DNA of 64,000 bases from Marseilla massiliensis (GCF_016899955.1 NZ_JACJJL010000010.1:61403-125402); one strand, 5' to 3'; shown: positions 50,593 to 60,190, numbered from the stretch's first letter. Numbers and translations: made by a program. The notes: generated by a model from the letters alone, not told the origin.

Positions 50593-53099
50593 GAAATGTA
50601 ATGAAAGCCACCACGCTGGAAAGCCGCTTCCCGCTGCTCTCGGTGGAGCACGGCTGCATCGTCTCGAAGGACGCGGACATTACCGCCGCCTTCGAGGTGG
50701 AACTGCCGGAGGTCTATACCGTCACGGCGGAGGAGTACGAGGCCATCCACGCCACGTGGTGCAAGGCGATAAAGGTGCTGCCCGACTACTCGGTGCTGCA
50801 CAAGCAGGACTGGTACGTGAAGGAGCGGTACCGCCCCGGCACAGGCAGGGAGGGCATGGGCTTCCTCGCCCGCAGCTACGAGATGCACTTCAACGAGCGC
50901 CCGTTCCTGCACCACAAGTGCTACCTGTTCCTGACGAAGACGACGAAGGAGCGCATGAGGCAGCAGAGCAACTGGAACACCCTGTGCCGGGGGCACATCG
51001 TGCCGAAGGAGATGCAGGACAAGGAAACGGCGGTGAAGTTCATCGAGGCGGTGGAGCAGTTCGCGCGTATCCTGAACGATTCGGGGAACATCCGGCTGCG
51101 CCGGCTCTCCGATGACGAGCTTACGGGCACGGAAAAGGAAACGGGCATCATAGGCAGGTACTTCGCGCTCTCGCCGGGCAATGTGGACTGTCTGGAGGAC
51201 ATGGAAATGACGGCAAGGGAGATGCGCATCGGCGACAACCGGCTGTGCCTGCACACCCTGTCGGACACGGAAGACCTGCCCGCTGCGGTGGCGACGGACT
51301 GCCGTTACGAGCGGCTCTCCACCGACCGCTCGGACTGCCGCCTGTCGTTCGCCGCTCCCGTGGGCCTGCTGCTTCCCTGCAACCACATCTACAACCAGTA
51401 CGTGTTCATCGGCAACAGCGACGAGGAACTGCGCCGCTTCGAGAAGACGGCGAGGAACATGCAGTCGCTCTCGCGGTACAGCCGCCAGAACGCCATCAAC
51501 CGTGAGTGGGTGGAGGAATACCTGAACGAAGCGCACTCACAGGGGCTGAAGTCCGTCCGCGCCCACTTCAACGTGATGGCGTGGAGCGACGACGCGGAGG
51601 AGCTGAAACGCATCAAGAACGACGTGGGCAGCCAGCTGGCTTCAATGGGCTGCGTGCCGCGCCACAACACGACGGACTGCCCGACGCTGTTCTGGGCGGG
51701 CATCCCCGGCAACGCCGCCGACTTCCCGGCGGAAGAAGCGTTCCACACGTTCATCGGGCAGGCGGTGTGCCTCTTCGCCGGCGAGACCAACTACAAGGAC
51801 TCGCCCTCCGCCTTCGGCATCCGCATGGCGGACCGTATCAGCGGCAAGCCGCTGCACATCGACATCTCCGACCTGCCGATGAAGCGGGGCGTGACAACGA
51901 ACAGAAACAAGTTCGTATTGGGCCCTTCGGGAAGCGGCAAGTCATTCTTCATGAACCACCTTGTCAGGCAGTATTACGAACAAGGATCCCACGTGGTGCT
52001 GGTCGATACGGGCAACTCCTACCAAGGGCTGTGCGAGATGATACACCGCAAGACCAAAGGAAAGGACGGCATCTACTTCACCTACACGGAGGAAAAGCCC
52101 ATCTCGTTCAACCCGTTCTACACGGACGACGGGGTGTTTGATGTGGAGAAGAAGGACAGCATCAAGACGCTGCTGCTCACCCTGTGGAAAAGCGAGAACG
52201 AACCCGCCACGAAAACGGAGTCGGCGGAACTGGGCAGCGCGGTGAACGCATACATCCTGAAAATCCAGCAGGACAGGAGCATCGCGCCGTCGTTCAACTC
52301 GTTCTACGAGTACATGAGGGACGTGTACCGCAAGGAAATGGAGGAACGCTACATCAAGGTGGCGAAGACGGACTTCAACATCGACAACCTCCTGACCACG
52401 CTCCGGCAGTATTACAAGGGCGGACGGTACGACTTCCTGCTCAACTCCACGGAGAACATCGACCTGCTGCACAAGCGGTTCGTGGTCTTCGAAATTGATT
52501 CGGTGAAGGATAATGCCGAGCTTTTTCCGGTGGTTACGATTATCATCATGGAAGCATTTATCAACAAGATGCGGCGGCTGAAAGGCGTCCGGAAACAGCT
52601 CATCGTGGAAGAGGCTTGGAAGGCCCTTTCTTCGGCAAACATGGCTGATTATCTGCGCTATATGTACAAGACGGTCAGAAAATACTTCGGCGAGGCGATT
52701 GTGGTGACGCAGGAGGTGGACGACATCATCTCGTCGACCATCGTGAAGGAGAGCATCATCAACAACTCGGACTGCAAGATACTGCTTGACCAAAGAAAAT
52801 TTATGAACCGCTTTGACCAGATACAGTCCCTCTTGGGGTTGACGGAAAAGGAGAAGTCGCAGATACTCTCCATCAACCAGTCGAACGACCCGTCAAGGCG
52901 GTACAAGGAGGTGTGGATAGGGCTGGGCGGCACGCAGTCGGCGGTGTACGCCACGGAGGTGTCCATGCACGAGTACCTCGCCTACACGACGGAGGAAACG
53001 GAGAAGATGGAAGTTCGCGAACTGGCGGAGAAACTGGGCGGTGACATGGAAGCCGCCATACGGCAGATAGCGGAAAGGCGAAAAGAAGAGGAACAGTAA
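50589..53099 (+). CDS. traG: TraG, VirB4-like conjugation ATPase
   Basis: 836-aa VirB4-family ATPase. Walker A is LGPSGSGKSFF (about 443-453), followed by MNHLVRQYYEQGSHVVLVDTGNSY; Walker B is RKQLIVEEAWKAL (about 660-672). The N-terminal 400 residues are the usual VirB4 domain. It energises assembly of the transfer apparatus. The start at 50589 overlaps the TraF stop; a longer frame exists upstream but overlaps traF entirely. Confidence 0.93.
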   Translation: MRNVMKATTLESRFPLLSVEHGCIVSKDADITAAFEVELPEVYTVTAEEYEAIHATWCKAIKVLPDYSVLHKQDWYVKERYRPGTGREGMGFLARSYEMHFNERPFLHHKCYLFLTKTTKERMRQQSNWNTLCRGHIVPKEMQDKETAVKFIEAVEQFARILNDSGNIRLRRLSDDELTGTEKETGIIGRYFALSPGNVDCLEDMEMTAREMRIGDNRLCLHTLSDTEDLPAAVATDCRYERLSTDRSDCRLSFAAPVGLLLPCNHIYNQYVFIGNSDEELRRFEKTARNMQSLSRYSRQNAINREWVEEYLNEAHSQGLKSVRAHFNVMAWSDDAEELKRIKNDVGSQLASMGCVPRHNTTDCPTLFWAGIPGNAADFPAEEAFHTFIGQAVCLFAGETNYKDSPSAFGIRMADRISGKPLHIDISDLPMKRGVTTNRNKFVLGPSGSGKSFFMNHLVRQYYEQGSHVVLVDTGNSYQGLCEMIHRKTKGKDGIYFTYTEEKPISFNPFYTDDGVFDVEKKDSIKTLLLTLWKSENEPATKTESAELGSAVNAYILKIQQDRSIAPSFNSFYEYMRDVYRKEMEERYIKVAKTDFNIDNLLTTLRQYYKGGRYDFLLNSTENIDLLHKRFVVFEIDSVKDNAELFPVVTIIIMEAFINKMRRLKGVRKQLIVEEAWKALSSANMADYLRYMYKTVRKYFGEAIVVTQEVDDIISSTIVKESIINNSDCKILLDQRKFMNRFDQIQSLLGLTEKEKSQILSINQSNDPSRRYKEVWIGLGGTQSAVYATEVSMHEYLAYTTEETEKMEVRELAEKLGGDMEAAIRQIAERRKEEEQ

Positions 53100-53197
53100 C
53101 GAAACAGCGTCCTGCCTCACACGGCGTATGAGCCTGCCTCCAACGGCGTATGAGGGAAGGACACATTTTTACCAACTAAAAAACAAGATTGAAGAAA

Positions 53198-53611
53198 ATG
53201 AACATTGAACTGACAAAGACACAACGGCTGTTGCTTTGCGGCGGTCTGATTGGCTTGGCATCGCTGATGCTGCAAGCCTGCGAAACGGTAATGAAGGAAA
53301 ACGAGGATGTCCGCGAGAAGATTTGCGGCAACTGGCAGAGTGCGGAGGCGGGACCCGACATACTGGTGTACAAGGAGGGTGAACACTACAAGGTGACGCT
53401 GTTCCGGCGGTCGGGCGTGCGCCGCAGGCTGAAGCCGGAAACCTACCTGCTCCAGCGGGAGGAGAACGGCAACCTCTACATGAACACGGGCTTCCGCATC
53501 GACGTGGCGTACAACGAGGAAACGGACGTGCTGACCTTCTCGCCGAACGGCGACTACATCCGGGTGAACACGGAGGACGCTTCGGACGGCGAAAAGAAAG
53601 AAGGACAATAA
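53198..53611 (+). CDS. traH: TraH, DUF3876 lipoprotein-like protein
   Basis: 137-aa DUF3876 protein with a hydrophobic leader ending ASLMLQAC (Cys about 28), so probably a lipoprotein. The mature part (ICGNWQSAEAGPDILVYKEGEHYKVTLFRR) is a small beta-rich domain. Assigned TraH by operon position. The ATG at 53198 is used rather than a TTG nine bases upstream. Confidence 0.75.
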   Translation: MNIELTKTQRLLLCGGLIGLASLMLQACETVMKENEDVREKICGNWQSAEAGPDILVYKEGEHYKVTLFRRSGVRRRLKPETYLLQREENGNLYMNTGFRIDVAYNEETDVLTFSPNGDYIRVNTEDASDGEKKEGQ

Positions 53612-53623
53612 AAAGCTAATGTA

Positions 53624-53635
53624 CCACTAAATCCA
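53624..53635 (+). promoter_or_regulatory. sRNA-complementary motif before traI
   Basis: CCACTAAATCCA, 6 nt from the traI ATG at 53642. 12-nt complement of the sRNA segment. Confidence 0.6.
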
Positions 53636-53641
53636 ACGTGA

Positions 53642-54286
53642 ATGAGAATGAGACAGAAACTTAAAATGCCGCTGATAGCGGTCTGCCTGTGCCTCACGGG
53701 TGCGGGCACGGCAAACGCCCAATGGGTGGTTTCCGACCCCGGCAACCTCGCCCAGAGCATCATCAACTCCGCCAAGGAGATGGTGGAAACGGCGGGCACG
53801 AAGGCGAACACCCTGAACGGCTTTCTGGAAACCAAGAAGGTTTTTGAGCAGGGCAAGAAGTATTACGACGCCTTGAAATCCGTGCATGACGTGGTGAAGG
53901 GCGGCGTGAAGGTGACGAAGAGCATCGGGCTGGTGATGGAAATCTCCGAAATCTATGTGGAAAACTACCAGAAGATGCTCTCGGACGAGAACTATACACC
54001 GGAGGAGCTTGCCGCCATCTCGTCGGGCTATGCCATGCTGATAGACGAAAGCTCGGACGTGCTGCAAGACCTGAAGAACGTGGTGAACGTCACGGGGATG
54101 TCGCTCTCGGACGCGGAACGGCTGGCGATTATCGACAACGCCTACCGCAGCCTGATGAACTACCGCAACCTCGTGCGCTACTACACGGGCAAGACCATCT
54201 CGGTGAGCTACCTGCGGGCAAGGAAGAAGAACGACATGGACCGGGTGATGTCGCTGTACGGAACGGCTAACGAAAGGTACTGGTAG
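53642..54286 (+). CDS. traI: TraI, DUF4141 protein
   Basis: 214-aa DUF4141 protein with a signal peptide (LKMPLIAVCLCLTGAGTANAQ, about 6-26) and a helical periplasmic domain (WVVSDPGNLAQSIINSAKEMVETAGTK..), a pattern like VirB5-type accessory subunits. The start region is covered by the sRNA-complementary motif. traJ begins 3 bp after the stop. Confidence 0.85.
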   Translation: MRMRQKLKMPLIAVCLCLTGAGTANAQWVVSDPGNLAQSIINSAKEMVETAGTKANTLNGFLETKKVFEQGKKYYDALKSVHDVVKGGVKVTKSIGLVMEISEIYVENYQKMLSDENYTPEELAAISSGYAMLIDESSDVLQDLKNVVNVTGMSLSDAERLAIIDNAYRSLMNYRNLVRYYTGKTISVSYLRARKKNDMDRVMSLYGTANERYW

Positions 54287-54289
54287 CCT

Positions 54290-55315
54290 ATGGGAGAGTT
54301 CGACAACCTTCACCAGATACTCCTTTCGCTCTACGACGAGATGATGCCGCTTTGCGCGGACATGACGGGCGTGGCGAAAGGGCTTGCCGGGCTGGGCGCA
54401 CTGTTCTACGTGGCGATGCGCGTGTGGCAGTCGCTCGCCCGTGCCGAAGCGATAGACGTGTACCCGCTGCTGAGACCTTTTGCATTAGGCCTGTGCATCC
54501 TGTTCTTCCCGACCGTCGTATTGGGCACGATGAACAGCGTGCTGAGTCCCATCGTGCAGGGCGTACACGGGATTCTCGAAGAACAGACCTTCGACATGAA
54601 CGAGTACCGGGAGCAGAAGGACAAACTGGAGTACGAGGCGCTGATGCGCAACCCGGAAACCGCCTACCTCGCCTCAGACGAGGAGTTTGACCGGCAGCTG
54701 GACGAACTGGGCTGGTCGCCCTCGGATCTCGTGACGATGACGGGGATGTACATGGACCGGGCGGCGTACAACATCAAGAAAAGCGTGCGTGACTGGTTCC
54801 GCGAACTGCTTGAACTGATGTTCGCCGCAGCCGCGCTCATCATCGACACGCTCCGGACATTCTTCCTTGTGGTGCTGTCCATACTGGGACCGATAGCCTT
54901 CGCCTTCTCCGTGTGGGACGGCTTCCACTCGACGCTCTCGGCGTGGTTCAGCCGCTACATACAGATTTACCTCTGGCTTCCGGTGTCCGACCTGTTCAGC
55001 ACCATACTGGCGAAAATCCAGATACTGATGCTCCGGCAGGACATCGAGCGTATGCAGACCGACCCGAACTTCTCACTGGATGCAAGCGACGGGGTGTACA
55101 TCGTGTTCCTTATCATCGGCATCGTGGGTTATTTCACCATACCGACGGTGGCGGGCTGGATTATCCAGGCCGGAGGCGGCATCGGCAGCTACAACAAGAA
55201 CATCGGGACCGCCGGGGCTTTGGGCGGCAGCGTGGCAGGTGCAGCCGCAGGAAACGTGGCGGGGCGTGCCGGGAAGCTCATCAAGGGAACGGCTGGAAAG
55301 GTGTTCAAGAGGTAA
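54290..55315 (+). CDS. traJ: TraJ, VirB6-like membrane protein
   Basis: 341-aa polytopic membrane protein. Hydrophobic helices lie near 30-50, 62-90, 178-215, 220-245 and 268-292, with a Gly/Ala-rich C-terminal tail (GGSVAGAAAGNVAGRAGKLIKG). This fits VirB6-type inner-membrane channel proteins. It is followed by a 128-bp gap containing an inverted GTGGCACTTTGGGG / CCCCGAAGTGCCAC, which could be an attenuator or processing hairpin before traK. Confidence 0.88.
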   Translation: MGEFDNLHQILLSLYDEMMPLCADMTGVAKGLAGLGALFYVAMRVWQSLARAEAIDVYPLLRPFALGLCILFFPTVVLGTMNSVLSPIVQGVHGILEEQTFDMNEYREQKDKLEYEALMRNPETAYLASDEEFDRQLDELGWSPSDLVTMTGMYMDRAAYNIKKSVRDWFRELLELMFAAAALIIDTLRTFFLVVLSILGPIAFAFSVWDGFHSTLSAWFSRYIQIYLWLPVSDLFSTILAKIQILMLRQDIERMQTDPNFSLDASDGVYIVFLIIGIVGYFTIPTVAGWIIQAGGGIGSYNKNIGTAGALGGSVAGAAAGNVAGRAGKLIKGTAGKVFKR

Positions 55316-55330
55316 CAGCCGGAACGGTCG

Positions 55331-55384
55331 AAGTGGCACTTTGGGGTTGCCTATGTGCCACTTTGACCTCCCCGAAGTGCCACT
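55331..55384 (+). other. Inverted repeat between traJ and traK
   Basis: AAGTGGCACTTTGGGG (about 55331-55346) and CCCCGAAGTGCCACTT (about 55369-55384) form a long, nearly perfect stem. No T-run follows, so it is more likely a processing or attenuation hairpin than a simple terminator. Confidence 0.5.
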
Positions 55385-55443
55385 TCGGAAAAAGGATACC
55401 GAAACATGATTTTACAAACAGAAAAAGAAAGACGAAAAGAAAA

Positions 55444-56067
55444 ATGGAATTCAAATCACTAAAGAACATCGAGACGAGTTTCCGGCAGATACGTCTGTTC
55501 GGCATCGTCTATACGGCAGCCTGCGCCCTCGTGGTGGTCTGCTCGGTGGTGTGCGCCTTCCGCTTCGCCGAAGCGCAACGGCAGAAGATATACGTCCTCG
55601 ACGGGGGCAAGAGCCTGATGCTCGCGCTCTCGCAGGACCTGTCGCAGAACCGTCCGGCGGAAGCGAGGGAACACGTGCGCCGTTTTCATGAGCTGTTCTT
55701 CACGCTCTCGCCGGAGAAAAGCGCGATAGAACACAACGTGAAGCGTGCCCTGCTCTTGGCGGACAAGAGCGCGTACAACTACTACGCCGACTTCGCCGAA
55801 AAGGGCTTCTACAACCGCATCATCGCCGGCAACATCAACCAAGTGCTTCAGGTGGACAGCGTGGTGTGCAACTTTGACCGCTACCCCTACGAGGCGCGGA
55901 CATACGCCCGTCAGATGATTATCCGCGAGAGCAACGTGACGGAACGCACGCTCGTGACCGCCTGCCGCCTGCTCAACGCAAGCCGCTCGGACGACAATCC
56001 GAACGGATTTACCATCGAGGGCTTCACGGTGCTGGAGAACAAGGACATCCGGACCATAGAAAGATGA
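55444..56067 (+). CDS. traK: TraK, VirB8-like protein
   Basis: 207-aa protein with an N-terminal membrane helix (LFGIVYTAACALVVVCSVVCAFRF, about 18-41) and a periplasmic domain typical of the Bacteroidales TraK family (QKIYVLDGGKSLMLALSQDLSQNRPAEAREHVRRFHELFFTLSP). Its topology and place correspond to VirB8, a bridge between the inner-membrane and core complexes. Start at the ATG 55444; the longer open frame overlaps traJ. Confidence 0.88.
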   Translation: MEFKSLKNIETSFRQIRLFGIVYTAACALVVVCSVVCAFRFAEAQRQKIYVLDGGKSLMLALSQDLSQNRPAEAREHVRRFHELFFTLSPEKSAIEHNVKRALLLADKSAYNYYADFAEKGFYNRIIAGNINQVLQVDSVVCNFDRYPYEARTYARQMIIRESNVTERTLVTACRLLNASRSDDNPNGFTIEGFTVLENKDIRTIER

Positions 56068-56074
56068 TGCGCGT

Positions 56075-56359
56075 ATGGGAAAGATGAAAAATCTCATTGA
56101 AAAGTACACCTCCAATTTCAAGAAGGAATTGCGTGGAAAACTGGAAGCCCTGCCGCCGAAGGCGCGTCTGGGGATAGTCCTCACGGCATTTGCCCTCTTC
56201 GCCGTCCTTTGCCTGTACATGACCGTCACCGCCATCGCCGGTTTCGGCAAGGGGAACGGGGCAATGGAGATACGGCACATCGAGAAATTGGACCTGCCGA
56301 TGCAGGAAAGTATGAACCTTTATAATAATGTATATGGAAAAGGAACAGAAGAAGAATGA
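56075..56359 (+). CDS. traL: TraL, DUF3989 protein
   Basis: 94-aa DUF3989 protein with one membrane helix (LGIVLTAFALFAVLCLYMTVTAIAG, about 32-56) and a short periplasmic tail. It is a small accessory of the transfer complex. Its end overlaps the start of traM by about 30 bp. Confidence 0.82.
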   Translation: MGKMKNLIEKYTSNFKKELRGKLEALPPKARLGIVLTAFALFAVLCLYMTVTAIAGFGKGNGAMEIRHIEKLDLPMQESMNLYNNVYGKGTEEE

Positions 56360-57653
56360 AACGAAAGAGAAGAAGCCGCTGACCGAACAGCAGCGGCTGC
56401 AGCGCAAGAAGATGCTGGTCTATCCGCTGATGGGACTGCTGTTCCTGGGCTGCATGTGGCTCATCTTCGCACCGTCCTCCGAGGACAGGGAGAAGGCGAA
56501 GCAGGGTCAGGGATTCAACACGGACATGCCCCTGCCCGAAGACTCGAAAATCATCGGTGACAAGGCGAAAGCCTACGAGCAGTTGCAGTTGGAGAACCGG
56601 CAGAAAGAACGCCGGGGCATGGTGGGCGACCTGTCCTCGTTCTGGCACGACGGCGCGGAAAAGCCGGACACGGCGGCTGCATCGGACGACTACCGCCTGA
56701 CGCAGACGGAACCGTCCGAAAATGAGCGTGCCGATAAGCAACAGGCGGGCATACGCACCTCCGCTGCCGCCTACGAGCGGCTGAACACTTCGCTGGGCAC
56801 GTTCTACGAGCCGCCGAAGGAGGACCGGGAAAAGGAGGAGCTTCGGGAACGCATCGACGAACTGGAAGCCATGCTGATGGCGCAGGAGGGCAAGCCGTCC
56901 TCAATGGAGGAACAGGTCGCGCTCTTGGAAAAGTCCTACGAACTGGCGGCAAGATACCAGAACGGGAAGGGCAATGCCGGGCAGACCGCACAGCCCGAAG
57001 GGACGGAAACATCCGCCAAGGCTGACGAAAGGAGCATGAAGGCTGAACCGGTAAGCGGGGTGCGTCCGGCAGTGGTATCCGCCTTGCCGCAGCCCATGAC
57101 AGATTCCGCCTTTATAGCGGACTACGGGGGCGAAAGGAACTACGGGTTCCACACTGCCATCGGCAGTACGGAGGTACCGGGAAAGAACACCATAGCAGCC
57201 TGCGTGCAGGGCGACCAGACGGTAACGGACGGACAGACGGTAAGACTGCGGCTGCTGGAGCCGATGCGGGTGCCTGGACGGACAATACCAAGGAATACGA
57301 CCCTTGTGGGGACGGCACGCCTGCAGGGTGAGCGTCTGGAGATAGGCATCGGCTCGCTGGAGCATGAGGGAACCATCGTAGGTGTGGAACTGGCGGTGTA
57401 CGACAGCGACGGACAGGCGGGCATCTTTGTGCCCGGCTCGATGGAAACGGACGCGGCAAAGGAAATCGGGGCGAACATGGGCAGTTCGCTCGGAAGCAGC
57501 ATCAACATCTCGACCGATGCGGGGGCGCAGCTCGCCTCCGATCTGGGAAAGGGAGTGATACAGGGAGTCTCGCAGTATATATCGAAGAGGATGCGCACGG
57601 TAAGGGTGCATCTGAAATCGGGATACAGGGTGCTGCTGTATCAGGAAAAATAG
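56328..57653 (+). CDS. traM: TraM, VirB10-like protein
   Basis: 441-aa protein. A cytoplasmic N-terminus is followed by a membrane helix (MLVYPLMGLLFLGCMWLIF, about 29-47), a long Gln/Glu/Pro-rich periplasmic linker (about 55-245), and a C-terminal VirB10-like barrel region (NTIAACVQGDQTVTDGQTVRLRLLEPMRVPGRTIPRNTTLVGTARL..). It spans the envelope as the core of the type IV machine. An ATG at 56334 is an alternative start two codons downstream. A spacer of about 60 bp precedes traN. Confidence 0.88.
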   Translation: MYMEKEQKKNETKEKKPLTEQQRLQRKKMLVYPLMGLLFLGCMWLIFAPSSEDREKAKQGQGFNTDMPLPEDSKIIGDKAKAYEQLQLENRQKERRGMVGDLSSFWHDGAEKPDTAAASDDYRLTQTEPSENERADKQQAGIRTSAAAYERLNTSLGTFYEPPKEDREKEELRERIDELEAMLMAQEGKPSSMEEQVALLEKSYELAARYQNGKGNAGQTAQPEGTETSAKADERSMKAEPVSGVRPAVVSALPQPMTDSAFIADYGGERNYGFHTAIGSTEVPGKNTIAACVQGDQTVTDGQTVRLRLLEPMRVPGRTIPRNTTLVGTARLQGERLEIGIGSLEHEGTIVGVELAVYDSDGQAGIFVPGSMETDAAKEIGANMGSSLGSSINISTDAGAQLASDLGKGVIQGVSQYISKRMRTVRVHLKSGYRVLLYQEK

Positions 57654-57696
57654 ACAGCAAGAGACGAAAGGAAAAAGAACATTCAAATTTTATCAA

Positions 57697-57708
57697 CCAC
57701 TAAATCCA
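57697..57708 (+). promoter_or_regulatory. sRNA-complementary motif before traN
   Basis: CCACTAAATCCA, 8 nt from the traN ATG at 57717; 12-nt complement of the sRNA segment. Confidence 0.6.
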
Positions 57709-57716
57709 ACGTAAAA

Positions 57717-58715
57717 ATGAGTATCAGAAAAGTAATGATGATGTTTGCCCTTATGACGGGCATTGTCTGTGCAGGACACGCACAGGAAGTGAAAAACGAC
57801 AGCACCGCCACTACGAAGGCGGAGGAGCTGAAACTGGTAAAGGACGCCTATCCGCAGACAGAGGAGAACGGCGACCTGTATCACGGACTGACCAGGAAAC
57901 TGATGTTTGACCGCATGATACCGCCGCACGGTCTGGAGGTCACGTATGACAAGACGGTGCATATCCTGTTTCCCTCGGCAGTGCGCTATGTGGATCTCGG
58001 TTCACCCAACCTCATAGCGGGAAAGGCTGACGGTGCGGAGAACGTCATCCGCGTGAAGGCGACGGTAAGGAACTTCCGCACGGAGACGAACATGAGCGTC
58101 ATCACGGAGGACGGGTCCTATTATTCGTTCAACGTGAAATATGCCGACGAGCCGCTGCTGCTCAATGTGGAGATGAAGGACTTCATCCATGACGGCAGCA
58201 CGGTGAACCGCCCGAACAACGCGCAGGAAATCTATCTGAAGGAACTGGGAAGCGAAAGCCCCATGCTGGTGCATCTCATCATGAAGTCGCTGCACAAGGA
58301 GAACAAGCGCAAGGTAAAGCACATCGGCTGCAAGCGTTTCGGCATCCAGTATCTGCTGAAAGGGATATATGTCCACAACGACCTGCTGTACCTGCATACG
58401 GAGATAAAGAACCAGAGCAACGTGCCGTTTGACGTGGACTACATCACGTTCAAGATTGTGGACAAGAAGGTGGCGAAACGAACCGCCATTCAGGAACAGG
58501 TGCTGTTTCCGCTCCGTGCGTACAACTATGCGGTACGTGTGGCCGGGAAAAAGTCCGAGCGCACGGTGTTCTGCCTGCAGAAGTTCACCATCCCCGACGG
58601 CAAGCAGCTGGTGGTGGAAATGAACGAGAAGAACGGCGGGCGTCATCAGACGTTTGTCGTGGAGAACGAAGACCTGGTACAGGCTGAAACCATCAACGAA
58701 CTGCGTGTACGATGA
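57717..58715 (+). CDS. traN: TraN, DUF4138 VirB9-like protein
   Basis: 332-aa DUF4138 protein with a signal peptide (VMMMFALMTGIVCAGHAQ, about 6-23). The mature protein is beta-rich, as in VirB9-type outer-membrane core subunits (DKTVHILFPSAVRYVDLGSPNLIAGKADGAENVIRVKATVRNF). The stop overlaps the traO ATG (ATGA at 58712). An sRNA-complementary motif precedes it. Confidence 0.88.
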   Translation: MSIRKVMMMFALMTGIVCAGHAQEVKNDSTATTKAEELKLVKDAYPQTEENGDLYHGLTRKLMFDRMIPPHGLEVTYDKTVHILFPSAVRYVDLGSPNLIAGKADGAENVIRVKATVRNFRTETNMSVITEDGSYYSFNVKYADEPLLLNVEMKDFIHDGSTVNRPNNAQEIYLKELGSESPMLVHLIMKSLHKENKRKVKHIGCKRFGIQYLLKGIYVHNDLLYLHTEIKNQSNVPFDVDYITFKIVDKKVAKRTAIQEQVLFPLRAYNYAVRVAGKKSERTVFCLQKFTIPDGKQLVVEMNEKNGGRHQTFVVENEDLVQAETINELRVR

Positions 58716-59269
58716 AAGGCAAGGCGGTGTTTTTAGCAATGCTTCTGTCCGTCCTTCTTGCAGGACGGGCGGAAGCCCAGCGATGCCTGCCGAAGATGCG
58801 GGGCATTGAGATGAAAGCCGGAATGACCGGGACGGACGGCTACTGGCTGGGAGCCGCACTGTCGAGCTATGCAAGGGGCGGCAACAAATGGGTGTACGGG
58901 GCGGAATACCTGCAGACCAATCATCCGTACAGGAGCGTGAATGTTCCCGTGGCACAGTTCACGGCGGAGAGCGGTTTCTACTACAATTTCCTGTCGGATG
59001 CGAAAAAGACGGTGTTCTTCTATGCGGGGGCGTCAGCCCTTGCCGGATACGAGACGGTAAACTGGGGAGAAAGGACGCTGTATGACGGAGCAAGGCTGAA
59101 CAACAGGGACGGCTTCGTCTATGGCTGCGCCGCCACGCTGGACATGGAGCTGTATCTTGCGGACTTCATCGCACTGACGGCTTCGGTAAGGGAGCGTTTC
59201 CTCTGGGGCGGCAGCATGGGGGTGTGCCATACGGAGTACGGGATAGGTGTCAAGTTCATCATCAACTGA
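58712..59269 (+). CDS. traO: TraO, conjugal transfer protein
   Basis: 185-aa protein with a signal peptide (VFLAMLLSVLLAGRAEAQ) and a beta-barrel-like mature part with alternating aromatic strands (GYWLGAALSSYARGGNKWVYGAEYLQTN..; SGFYYNFLSDAKKTVFFYAGASALAGY). It is probably in the outer membrane. Start overlaps the traN stop; traP starts 3 bp after its stop. Confidence 0.85.
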   Translation: MKGKAVFLAMLLSVLLAGRAEAQRCLPKMRGIEMKAGMTGTDGYWLGAALSSYARGGNKWVYGAEYLQTNHPYRSVNVPVAQFTAESGFYYNFLSDAKKTVFFYAGASALAGYETVNWGERTLYDGARLNNRDGFVYGCAATLDMELYLADFIALTASVRERFLWGGSMGVCHTEYGIGVKFIIN

Positions 59270-59272
59270 CGG

Positions 59273-60184
59273 ATGCCTATGGACATAGAAGGAATGAAAC
59301 GGTTCCCGATAGAGGACTTCCTCGCCCGGCTGGGGCATCATCCCGTGCAAAGGCGTGCCAATGCCGTCTGGTACAGGTCGCCTTACAGGGAGGAGCATAC
59401 GCCTTCCTTCAAGGTAAACCCGGAGAAGAACCTCTGGTTTGACTTCGGCGAGGGCAAGGGCGGCAACATCTTCGCCCTTGCCGGGGAGTTCATCAAGACG
59501 GGCGACTTCCTCACGCAAGCGAGGTATGTGGCGGAAGTGGCTGGTATGCCGGCACAGGATTATGAGCCGCAAAAAGCCGTTGATACGCGCCGTTCCGACG
59601 GGCACAGCTTCGAGGATGTGGAGGTGCTGCCTTTACAGAACCGGGCGTTGCTCCATTACCTGCAAGAGAGGGGCATACCGTCCGCCGTCGCCATTGCGAA
59701 CTGCAAGGAGATGCGCTACTCCACGCACGGCAAGCGGTATTTCGCCGTGGCTTTCGGCAACGAAGGCGGCGGCTACGAGATACGCAACCCGTTCTTCAAG
59801 GGCTGCGTGCCGCCGAAGGACGTGACCCTGTTGTCGGTCGGCTCGACGTCCTGCAACGTGTACGAGGGCTTCATGGACTACCTCTCCGCCCGTGCGCTGG
59901 GCATCGGCGGCAAGGAAGACCACCTTGTCCTCAACTCGGTGTCCAACGTGGCGAGGGCGTACCGCCATCTGGACGGTTACGGACAGATAAAGTGCTACCT
60001 TGACAATGACGAAGCCGGGCGGCGGACGCTGGGGGCTTTGCTTGCACGTTACGGCGGAAGAGTATCGAACTGCTCCGGCATTTATGACGGGTGCAAGGAC
60101 TTGAACGAGCACCTGCAAAGGGTGCTTGCCGAAAGGCAGGCTCAAAGCGAGAACGAAAAGAAAAACAAATCCATCAGACTATAA
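59273..60184 (+). CDS. traP: TraP, DNA primase-like protein
   Basis: 303-aa primase-like protein. The N-terminal CHC2-like domain keeps the fold signature YREEHTPSFKVNPEKNLWFDFGEGKGGN (about 42-69) but has lost the zinc-binding Cys/His residues. The Toprim domain has VYEGFMDYLSA (about 198-208) and CYLDNDEAGRR (about 241-251). It may prime the strand made in the recipient after transfer. It lies at the end of the tra operon, as in CTnDOT. Confidence 0.88.
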   Translation: MPMDIEGMKRFPIEDFLARLGHHPVQRRANAVWYRSPYREEHTPSFKVNPEKNLWFDFGEGKGGNIFALAGEFIKTGDFLTQARYVAEVAGMPAQDYEPQKAVDTRRSDGHSFEDVEVLPLQNRALLHYLQERGIPSAVAIANCKEMRYSTHGKRYFAVAFGNEGGGYEIRNPFFKGCVPPKDVTLLSVGSTSCNVYEGFMDYLSARALGIGGKEDHLVLNSVSNVARAYRHLDGYGQIKCYLDNDEAGRRTLGALLARYGGRVSNCSGIYDGCKDLNEHLQRVLAERQAQSENEKKNKSIRL

Positions 60185-60190
60185 CAGATT

